Part shown: piece after piece, positions 58,236 to 64,000 of the stretch | Numbering within the stretch: position 1 is the first letter of the stretch | Layout: each line of letters starts with the position of its first letter | Source of the DNA: Burkholderiales bacterium | GTDB taxonomy: Bacteria; Pseudomonadota; Gammaproteobacteria; Burkholderiales; Burkholderiaceae_C | DNA length: 64,000 nt | Assembly (NCBI GenBank): GCA_017307855.1 | Contig: JAFKGD010000004.1 | Coordinates: forward strand, 186,001 to 250,000 | Direction of reading: 5' to 3' | Translations under genes and position numbers: made by a program | The notes under the pieces: model-generated | Told to the model about the DNA's origin: nothing | Databases searched by the model: none | What the model saw: the letters and a program-made list of their open reading frames with translations, nothing else

Positions 58236-59579
58236 GTGGCTTACGAGACAGACGAGAGGCTGAAAGGATATCTAGATACAAACCAGATGCATCGTGAGCA
58301 GCTCTGCCTAGCTGTGCTCGCACTTGACAAGCGCTTTGCCGACGTCAGGCCTCGCCACCCAAGAGGCGGCCCCGATGGAGGACGCGATCTCGAGGCTCAG
58401 TTTCACGGCAAAGAGTTGGCCTTTGGTGCTGTTGGCTTCGTCAACCAAGCCGCCGACATCGAAGAAAAGAAAAAAGCGATCTACACCAAGTTCAGCGACG
58501 ATTTGCACAGTGCTGACGCAGCTAATCCGAAGCCATCCGCCTTCATATTCTTCACCAACGTGAACTTCACCGTTGGGGAAAAGGCCAACCTCGTGGCTCA
58601 GGCGAAGTTGAAGGGGTTCTCTTTTTGCGAAATTTTTGATCGCGAGCGTCTGAGGATTGCTCTTGATAGCCCAGATGGATTTGCCGCGCGATTTCAATAC
58701 TTGAACATCGCCATGTCGGATGCTGAGCAAGCCAGCTTTTTTGCAAAATGGGGCGATGAAATTCAATCAGTCATCACGACCGGATTCCAAGAGTTGCACT
58801 GGTCACTGTCCCAACTTCTCTTTCTGCAAGAGGCGGCACGCCCCCTGCTAAACTTCCAAGTTCAATTCAAGCTTGACAGAGAGTACGAAGCTTCTGAGAT
58901 CAGCCACTTCCGAGCCTTCTGCTCGATCTATTTACGCGAGCCCAAGCTTGGAACTCTGGCACTGCTGATTGGGAAAACAGACAGATCCGAAAGGTTCCGT
59001 ACTGACATCGAAGTTAAACGTAGTGAGCCCCCTGGAATTGCAGCAGGAGTGGCATCGGGTCAATGGACGGTGCCATGGAATCCCCCTACGCTGCAAGCCG
59101 AGGCGTTGCCGCCGACTGAGAGATTCGAGAACAGCACCTATGCTGACGACGACGAGGAAACATGGAACTACATACAAACAGGGTGCGGTTCCGCTATCGG
59201 CATGGCCAAAGTTAGATACCTTGGCGTTTCCTACTCATCGTCCAGTTTCATCCGCTTCGAACCAGTGTTGTCACTAATCGACTTTGACGACTGCATGATC
59301 ATGCCAATTCTCAATCAGTCACTGGCAGAGAAAGTTGAAGGAATTCGCATCTACGCAAATGGCTACATGCTGCTTGACCTAGCTCGGAATGACTTTAAGG
59401 TCGATCACTCAAGATTCGATCTTGAGCTGGATAAAAAATTCTCAGAGACGGAGCTGGCTGACCCTTGGGTCCGTTTACGCCCTGCCGATTTTTCATCAAC
59501 GTTCCGTCTCTCCTTCGCCGATAGCGTCCCGGTGAGAATGTTCAAGTCAAAAAGAGCTACGCTCGATTCTCCCAAGTAG
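58236..59579 (+). CDS. Restriction-nuclease-like protein of defence island 2
   Basis: This 447-residue protein is clearly lower in GC than the chromosome around it. The start is a GTG at 58236, 7 nt after GGAGG. Residues about 15-165 look like a PD-(D/E)xK-type domain: RHPRGGPDGGRDLEAQFHGK has the acidic strand, but the strand where Q-x-K or E-x-K should follow reads FGAVGFVNQ, so catalysis may be lost. Further conserved-looking segments are SAFIFFTNVNFTVGEKANLV and FCEIFDRERLRIALDSPDGF. A hydrophobic helix follows (ITTGFQELHWSLSQLLFLQE), and the C-terminal 230 residues are unrecognised. I recall similar hypothetical proteins in defence regions. It is convergent with the SIR2 gene. Confidence 0.65.
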   Translation: MAYETDERLKGYLDTNQMHREQLCLAVLALDKRFADVRPRHPRGGPDGGRDLEAQFHGKELAFGAVGFVNQAADIEEKKKAIYTKFSDDLHSADAANPKPSAFIFFTNVNFTVGEKANLVAQAKLKGFSFCEIFDRERLRIALDSPDGFAARFQYLNIAMSDAEQASFFAKWGDEIQSVITTGFQELHWSLSQLLFLQEAARPLLNFQVQFKLDREYEASEISHFRAFCSIYLREPKLGTLALLIGKTDRSERFRTDIEVKRSEPPGIAAGVASGQWTVPWNPPTLQAEALPPTERFENSTYADDDEETWNYIQTGCGSAIGMAKVRYLGVSYSSSSFIRFEPVLSLIDFDDCMIMPILNQSLAEKVEGIRIYANGYMLLDLARNDFKVDHSRFDLELDKKFSETELADPWVRLRPADFSSTFRLSFADSVPVRMFKSKRATLDSPK

Positions 59580-59745
59580 GCTTGGGTTACCCGACGAAGA
59601 CTTTTCAGGAGCACCCAGCCCGAGCGATGCGAACCGCCTATTGATGCGGACCCAATGCTTTCAGGATCCCGTGCTGGTCATTAGCCCAAGAAGCGCCAAT
59701 AGACAGAGCTTGAAAGTCTCACAGCCTTCTTCTAGAACGCTGGCA

Positions 59746-60588
59746 CTAGATCAATGCGTCTGCTCTTGCACGAAGATCCTTCAAGAACTTTGCCAGTGAC
59801 GCCGCTTGGTCGACTCCGTCCGCGATTATCGGCTCGAGACCTCGGGCGCGAAGGACTTCAGTCAGTACCGTATTGGGTCGACTCATGAATACATAAGACT
59901 TTGGTCGAAATCGCGGTCGTGGGCCGGCCTCCCAAAGCTTCTGCAAACGAAACAACAGAAGACGGACATTGATATCCGTTAGGCTATAGCCTAAGAAGAG
60001 AAGGGATTTACCAAGTATGTCAGCGCGAAGCTTGATATCCAGCGGCGATTCGAATGCCAATCGTTCAAAGTAGCTCGACTCAGTAAAGACCATCGTCTGC
60101 GGACTACGCAGATCCCCGTGAAGCTTGACGATGTGCACCTTATCGTCAGTCAGATTAACGAAGTCATTGACGCTTCGAAGTCCTCGGTATGAGCGTTTAA
60201 GACCCTTATGAGCCTTCTCCAGGAAGTCATCGAAATTCGTCGTATAGATGAGCTTGCAGCCGAGTTCAACGATGGCTCTATGAACGGGCGATGCCACAAC
60301 TTCCTTTTCAGTCTTTCTCCACTTTTCTCTAAGATGATTCTGTAGATCCTTAAGGCCGCTCTTTCTCAGATGGTAGAACTCTGCAAGAGTAAGGTAGTCA
60401 CCCAGCTGCTCAAAGATTAAGCCATCAAATCCTAAATCGTTGCCCAACTCCTGAATTAGCGATGCGTACGACGGCAGTCCCAGTGACATAGAAACACCAG
60501 CGCCAACAAACGGAACGATTTGACCTCGCGCCAACTGAGCGGCCAGTTCGTCTTCAATCGTCGTCACGTGCATCCCTCCAAATAGCAC
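59746..60588 (-). CDS. SIR2-family protein (KomC-like), candidate NADase effector
   Basis: This 280-residue SIR2-domain protein has the Rossmann/NAD motifs IVPFVGAGVSMSLGLPS (residues 24-40), LIYTTNFDDFL (Asn118 and Asp120) and HIVKLHGDLRS (His157), then LLFLGYSLTDINVRLLLFRL. Defence-type SIR2 proteins hydrolyse NAD to stop growth of infected cells. The chosen start is a GTG at 60588 with AAGGA six bases upstream; a later ATG at 60573 touches its own GGAGGG and is less likely. It overlaps the upstream HAM1-like gene by 25 bp, so the two are translationally coupled and probably form a complex. That pairing matches KomC with KomB of the Kongming system, as I recall it. Confidence 0.85.
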   Translation of the reverse strand: MLFGGMHVTTIEDELAAQLARGQIVPFVGAGVSMSLGLPSYASLIQELGNDLGFDGLIFEQLGDYLTLAEFYHLRKSGLKDLQNHLREKWRKTEKEVVASPVHRAIVELGCKLIYTTNFDDFLEKAHKGLKRSYRGLRSVNDFVNLTDDKVHIVKLHGDLRSPQTMVFTESSYFERLAFESPLDIKLRADILGKSLLFLGYSLTDINVRLLLFRLQKLWEAGPRPRFRPKSYVFMSRPNTVLTEVLRARGLEPIIADGVDQAASLAKFLKDLRARADALI

Positions 60589-61121
60589 CTTAGTCCTTCT
60601 AGCGCACGGCGGCGCATCGATATCTCGTTCTTAGCATCTCCCATCTCACTGAACGCTTTCTCACCCCCCTCAGGTACGAATACGCAGTCCCACTGGAATC
60701 CGTGATCGACTCTCGGCGGGCTGACGATACGACCAGCAATTTCTCCTTGAAACACGTGAACCCGTTGCCCATCCACATATCCAATAGTGGTCTTTGCTGT
60801 GGCGACGTAAGTGTCATGCGCAAACAGTTCAGAGAAGCGATTCTTCTCTAGACTGTCCCAGAAGATTTGAGTGAGACCTCCAGGGAATCCATTCAACAGA
60901 TCAAGGTACAAGCCCGTGTGCTCAACAAACAATGGTCTACCTATTTTTTTGAAGGCGCGGGCAGCCTTGTCTCTGATTAAGAGATCAGTATTTATTGTTT
61001 GAAGCTCTTCGATTTCGGTGTAGTTCGCCTCAACGCTAATACCCAGCGGCTCCAGAATTTGGCAGGCTTCCGCCTGCTTGAATCTGTTCTTAGATACGAA
61101 GTAGATTTTCTTCCTGCTCAC
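60564..61121 (-). CDS. HAM1-like nucleotide protein with altered active site (KomB-like)
   Basis: This 185-residue protein has the HAM1/RdgB (dITP/XTP pyrophosphatase) fold. SKNRFKQAE holds the Asn-x-x-Lys triphosphate loop (Asn12, Lys15) and GFQWDCVFVPEGGEKAFSEM the base pocket. Two catalytic positions differ from RdgB as I remember it: the acidic pair of the DDSGL motif is Glu67-His68 (VEHTGLYLDLLNGFPGG), so the general-base Asp is His, and the Ser-His-Arg motif is Ser-Met-Arg (168-170). It may therefore bind modified purine nucleotides without efficient hydrolysis, i.e. act as a sensor. The start is GTG at 61121. It is the first gene of the operon with the SIR2 protein. Confidence 0.85.
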   Translation of the reverse strand: MSRKKIYFVSKNRFKQAEACQILEPLGISVEANYTEIEELQTINTDLLIRDKAARAFKKIGRPLFVEHTGLYLDLLNGFPGGLTQIFWDSLEKNRFSELFAHDTYVATAKTTIGYVDGQRVHVFQGEIAGRIVSPPRVDHGFQWDCVFVPEGGEKAFSEMGDAKNEISMRRRALEGLRCYLEGCT

Positions 61122-61274
61122 ACTCGTCTTCCCTCTCAGACGCTCACATCTCTTGCTCTGTTTGATTCTATGACTCGCTGGTCAAACGCACTGTCATTCC
61201 CACTCATACGACGAGATCGGGATAGATCGCCGGATACGGTGTGCCGAGTACACTAATGACGCCCGAGAAGGGCA
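61122..61274. other. Gap between HAM1-like gene and leader copy 2
   Basis: No gene is evident. It should contain the promoter of the HAM1-SIR2 operon (minus strand) and of the leader RNA (plus strand). GC content rises again towards 61260, marking the right edge of the island. Confidence 0.4.
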
Positions 61275-61492
61275 CGGGCTTGGCAGCCCGGTACGTGGGC
61301 GCAGCAGGCCGCGCAACTTCCCAGGAGGTCGCGGCCTTTGCATTGCTGCGCAGCATGGTCTGTTTCGGCGGGCCGTGCGGGACTCCCGCGAGGGGGTGCC
61401 GGTCCTACGTCCGGTCTGCCAACCTGCACGGCTCGCCACCTCTCTTGGCAGGGTGGTGGCGGGATTCGAGTTCTGTCACGTAGGAGCCATCC
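61275..61492 (+). ncRNA. Structured leader RNA with pseudoknot, copy 2
   Basis: This is homologous to the leader at 19658-19880. Helices: CGGGCT/AGCCCG hairpin (61275-61290); P2 pairing 61299-61305 with 61345-61351, enclosing GGCCGCG/CGCGGCC (61307-61313 with 61330-61336); a 12-bp P3 pairing 61367-61378 with 61426-61437 around a GCGGG/CCCGC hairpin and a CCGG stem; P4 pairing CCACC at 61436-61440 with GGTGG downstream. The pseudoknot pairs TGCCAA (61417-61422) with TTGGCA (61445-61450); copy 1 has GACCAA with TTGGTC there, a two-pair compensatory change. AGGAG at 61482-61486 is the ribosome site of the next gene. Confidence 0.8.
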
Positions 61493-61771
61493 ATGGCAAC
61501 CACCAACACGCCCTTTGAAGCGAAGGGCGATGACGCCCTCGCCATCACCCGCACCTTCCAGTCCGCCGTGCTCCGCCTTCGCGGCACGATCCTGGCCTTC
61601 AAGTTCGCCGCCGATGGCGAGCATGAAAACAGCGGCGCAGAGCCGCTCTTCTGGCCCGACCTGATGGATGCGCTGACCATCCTCACGCCCGATGCGGATG
61701 TGCTCGATGTGGTGGCAGATGAGCTGCGGCGCTTGCAGCAGGCGGCTGCGGAGGCGGCAGCGGTGGCCTGA
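61493..61771 (+). CDS. Leader-associated small protein, copy 2
   Basis: This 92-residue protein is a paralogue of the one at 19322-19657 and equally unrecognised. The core ALAITRTFQSAVLRLRGTIL, FKFAADGEHEN, PLFWPDLMDALTILTPDADV and LDVVADELRRLQQAAAE is probably helical. The ATG at 61493 follows AGGAG at a good distance, immediately after the structured leader. It is transcribed away from the HAM1-SIR2 operon, the same head-to-head geometry as copy 1 has to the SEFIR gene. Function is unknown. Confidence 0.78.
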   Translation: MATTNTPFEAKGDDALAITRTFQSAVLRLRGTILAFKFAADGEHENSGAEPLFWPDLMDALTILTPDADVLDVVADELRRLQQAAAEAAAVA

Positions 61772-61875
61772 GGCTGCCCCGCATGCGCCGGCCGATCGCT
61801 GGCCACGGCGCGCGGGCGATGCAGGGGGCGGGAAGAGTTCGCGCTGCTCGTCCCTGCCCGGCCCTTCTTTTCTCT

Positions 61876-62859
61876 TTATTCCGCCGTGATCTTCTTGTCG
61901 GCCGCCAGCTTCGACCAGCGCGCGATCTCGGACTTGAGATAAGCGCTGGCCTGCGCGGGCGTGCCGCCGGAGATCTCGGTGCCCAGGCCCACGAGCTTGC
62001 TGCGCACGTCAGGCGTCTGCAGCGCCGCATTGGTGGCGGCGGCGAGCTTGTCGACGATGGGTTTGGGCAGGTCGCGCGGGCCCATAAGCATGTACCAGGC
62101 GCCGATCTCGTAGCCGGCGATGCCGGATTCGATGAGCGTGGGCGTGTCGGGCAGGCTGGCGATGCGCTCGCGCGTGGTCACGGCCAGGGCGCGCAGCTTG
62201 CCGGCGCGCACCTGTTGCAGCACGGTGGGCACGGTGTCGAAGTTCACGTCCACCTGGCCGGCCATCAGGTCGGTCAGCGCGGCGCCGCTGCCCTTGTAGG
62301 GCACGTGGACCATGTTGGCTCCGGTGGCCTGCTGGAACAGCTCGGCCGCAAAGTGCTGCTGCGTGCCCGTGCCCGACGACGCGTAGTTGAGCGACTTGCT
62401 GCGCGCGAGCTGGATGAACTCGGGCATCGTCTTGGCGGGCGATGTGGGGGGCACCACCACCACCTGGGGCACGCTGCCGATGAGGGTGATGGCGGTGAAG
62501 TCGGTGTCGGCGGCGTAGGCCAGCTTGTTGTTGATGGCGGGCAACATGGCGTTGGAGCTGACGTGGCCCAGGATGAGCGTGTAGCCGTCGGGCCGAGCCT
62601 TGGCCGCCGCGGCCGTGGCGATGGCACCGCTGGCGCCGGCGCGGTTCTCCACGATCACGGACTGCTTGAGCAGTTCCGACAGGCGCGGCGCGATGTGGCG
62701 CGCGATCAGGTCGGTGCCGCCGCCGGGCGCAAAGCCCACCAGCAGGGTGATGGGTTTGCTGGGCCAGTCTTCCTGGGCGGCCACGTAGCCGGGGGCCGCC
62801 AGCAGGGCCGATGCCATGGCGGCCATGGCGGCGCGGACCACTTGTCTTTTCGTGTTCAT
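61876..62859 (-). CDS. Bug/TctC-family periplasmic binding protein (isomerase-linked)
   Basis: This 327-residue Bug receptor has a signal peptide ending near AAPGYVAAQE. Family blocks are WPSKPITLLVGFAPGGGTDL, AKARPDGYTLILGHVSSNAM and SSGTGTQQHFAAELFQ with HVPYKGSG. The ATG ending at 62859 directly precedes the signal; the frame is open further upstream. It lies 29 bp after the maleate-isomerase-like gene and is probably co-transcribed. Its ligand is therefore likely a dicarboxylate or aromatic breakdown product. Confidence 0.92.
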   Translation of the reverse strand: MNTKRQVVRAAMAAMASALLAAPGYVAAQEDWPSKPITLLVGFAPGGGTDLIARHIAPRLSELLKQSVIVENRAGASGAIATAAAAKARPDGYTLILGHVSSNAMLPAINNKLAYAADTDFTAITLIGSVPQVVVVPPTSPAKTMPEFIQLARSKSLNYASSGTGTQQHFAAELFQQATGANMVHVPYKGSGAALTDLMAGQVDVNFDTVPTVLQQVRAGKLRALAVTTRERIASLPDTPTLIESGIAGYEIGAWYMLMGPRDLPKPIVDKLAAATNAALQTPDVRSKLVGLGTEISGGTPAQASAYLKSEIARWSKLAADKKITAE

Positions 62860-62888
62860 GCTTGTCTCCTTTTTTCTGTGCCGGGGGC

Positions 62889-63692
62889 TCAGTGGAATTC
62901 GCAGAGGCTGCCGAAACCCGGGAACTGGTCCTTGATGCCCATCTTGCGCAGGGCCGACCAGTAGATGACGGGGCCCGATGCGAAGACCGGCATCTTGAGC
63001 CACTTCTCGGCGTCGTTGGCCACGCGCGCATAGGCCAGGTTGGTGCCCAGCTGCAGGATGGCGTCGGGCTTGGCGGCGTGGCAGCGCATCGTGGCTTCGG
63101 CCAGTTGTTCATAGGTCTGCGATGCGACGTGGATGATGCTCTTGCACTTGAGCCCTTCCACGTGCACCACTTCGAAGCCGCGCGCGCTGAAGTAGTCGAT
63201 GGCGTTCTGCTCGATCACCGGGTAGTAGGGCGTGAGCAGCGCGATCTTCTTCGCGCCGCAGAGCTTGAAGGCCTGCTCGGCCGACTGCGCGCCCATGGTC
63301 ACTTCCATGCCCGAGAGTTTTTCCAGATGCTCCTGCAGCGCGAAGCTGCCCTTCTCGCCGCCCATGTAGCTCTGCGACGACATGCCCAGCACGAGGTGGT
63401 CGATGAGCGCTTCTTTCAGGCGGCGCACCGAGTCGTCCAGGTTGGCCGTGACGTTGCGCATGATGACCGACCAGTCTTCGTTCTGGGCGATCTTCTGGTT
63501 GGGCACGTAGTAGCGGTCGACGGCGTTGATCACGCCCCGGGGGCGCATGTCCATCATTTCGTTCTCGACGTTGACGTTGGGGCCGGGCGTCATCACGCCG
63601 ATGACACCGCGCGGGCCGAGCGCATTCACGTAGCGCTGCGTGTCGTGGGTGGAGCCGGCGATCTCTTCGATGCCCTTCTGGAATGCATTCAT
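62889..63692 (-). CDS. Maleate isomerase/arylmalonate decarboxylase family protein
   Basis: This 267-residue protein of the Asp/Glu racemase superfamily is nearest in pattern to maleate cis-trans isomerases and arylmalonate decarboxylases. It shows LGPRGVIGVMTPGPNVNVEN at the N-terminus, GMSSQSYMGGEKGSFALQEH in the middle (where one catalytic Cys usually lies, here replaced by Ser-Ser), and ILQLGTNLAYARVAN and FASGPVIYWSALRKMG toward the end. The typical active-site cysteine pair is not evident, so isomerase chemistry is doubtful. The start is the ATG ending at 63692. It is first in an operon with the Bug gene and is divergent from a GntR regulator. Confidence 0.78.
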   Translation of the reverse strand: MNAFQKGIEEIAGSTHDTQRYVNALGPRGVIGVMTPGPNVNVENEMMDMRPRGVINAVDRYYVPNQKIAQNEDWSVIMRNVTANLDDSVRRLKEALIDHLVLGMSSQSYMGGEKGSFALQEHLEKLSGMEVTMGAQSAEQAFKLCGAKKIALLTPYYPVIEQNAIDYFSARGFEVVHVEGLKCKSIIHVASQTYEQLAEATMRCHAAKPDAILQLGTNLAYARVANDAEKWLKMPVFASGPVIYWSALRKMGIKDQFPGFGSLCEFH

Positions 63693-63792
63693 TTTTGGTC
63701 CTTCAATGCGGAAATTCAGACAGTTCGGGTACTCATCCTGGTCGAATGAATGCACGGAATGTAGAAAAACCGGCGTGGGCCGTCAACCGTCA

Positions 63793-63863
63793 TGAATTCA
63801 AAACAGGGTTTCCACCGAGAAATAGCAGGCCATTCGGCCGTTTTATGCAGAAAATGAATTCAT
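63793..63863. promoter_or_regulatory. Two TGAATTCA palindromes, candidate GntR operators
   Basis: TGAATTCA (63793-63800) and ATGAATTCAT (63854-63863) lie in the gap between the divergent isomerase and GntR genes. The second is 9 bp before the GntR ATG. Repeated short palindromes at such a place suggest binding by the GntR protein; not proven. Confidence 0.45.
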
Positions 63864-63872
63864 AATCGCGCC

Positions 63873-64000
63873 ATGACCAAGACTTTCGTCCATGCCACGC
63901 TGCTCGATGAGCTGCGCGAGGTGTTCGTGCAAGGAGAAATCGCGCCCGGCAGCAAGGTGCCCGAAGCCATGCTCTGCGAGCGCTTCGCGGTGTCGCGCAC
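63873..64000 (+). CDS. GntR-family transcriptional regulator (N-terminus only)
   Basis: The first 42 residues are present before the window ends. They include the GntR wHTH start ATLLDELREVFVQGEIAPGS and KVPEAMLCERFAVSRT, typical of the FadR/FCD group. It is divergent from the isomerase-Bug operon, which it probably regulates. The ligand-binding domain is outside the window. Confidence 0.88.
   Translation, partial: MTKTFVHATLLDELREVFVQGEIAPGSKVPEAMLCERFAVSR

Noticed and set aside
57696-61492. tRNA-Asn as an attachment site of an integrative element
   Set aside because: No integrase and no repeated tRNA 3' end were found to the right within the window, so only the suspicion is recorded.

Overview
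The window looks like chromosome of a high-GC betaproteobacterium, most likely Burkholderiales and probably Comamonadaceae or a close relative. The reasons are five separate Bug/TctC-type periplasmic binding proteins without TctA/TctB partners, many LysR regulators, the cysI-DUF934-cysH-cysD-cysN order, a 7Fe FdxA ferredoxin and thiamine genes behind TPP riboswitches. No ribosomal or other species marker is present, so the genus is not fixed.

Layout. 0-5 kb: sulfate uptake (sbp, cysT cut by the window edge), an alpha/beta hydrolase with a 1-Cys peroxiredoxin, and a LysR/azoreductase divergent pair. 5-6 kb: a 401-residue orphan with a toxin-like C-terminal motif behind a perfect hairpin. 6-16.4 kb: small catabolic modules, each with a local regulator (MarR/Bug/sulfatase; enolase-superfamily enzyme/Bug/LysR; LysR/UraD/Bug), plus a BrnT/BrnA toxin-antitoxin pair. 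16.4-19.2 kb: a DM13 protein and a HAF-repeat autotransporter. 19.3-27.3 kb: a visibly lower-GC accessory island with a SEFIR protein and a giant nuclease-TPR-GreA-like-PIN protein. 27.4-35.9 kb: a GMC oxidoreductase/NTF2-like/FucU/Bug operon under a divergent LysR, glutaminase, a stand-alone MetQ, a TRIC-type channel and an HD-like/TPR protein. 36-43 kb: metNIQ, a second Sbp, YggX, MnmC and a response-regulator-like protein. 43.3-51 kb: sulfate assimilation (cysI, DUF934, cysH, cysD, cysN), fdxA, a ferredoxin reductase and a Phd/CcdB hybrid toxin-antitoxin pair. 51.1-57.7 kb: two TPP riboswitches with cytX, alkB, thiD, thiO, thiS, thiG and thiE. 57.7-61.8 kb: tRNA-Asn followed by a second low-GC island with a restriction-nuclease-like protein and a HAM1-SIR2 operon. 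61.9-64 kb: a Bug protein, a maleate-isomerase-like enzyme and the start of a GntR regulator.

Sulfur runs through the window: sulfate binding and transport, sulfite and phosphosulfate reduction, ATP sulfurylase, methionine uptake and a sulfatase. Short shared motifs upstream of several of these genes suggest common sulfur control.

The most interesting content is in the two accessory islands. Each is bordered by one copy of a leader of about 220 nt followed by homologous small proteins. The two leaders differ in sequence yet keep their helices, including a six-base-pair pseudoknot with compensatory changes, so this is probably an undescribed structured RNA. In both places the leader lies head-to-head with a defence module. 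The second island holds a HAM1-like protein with altered catalytic residues, overlapping a SIR2 gene. This resembles the KomB-KomC core of the Kongming defence system (recalled, not verified) but has no deaminase gene beside it. The first island pairs a SEFIR protein with a multidomain nuclease of about 1,500 residues.
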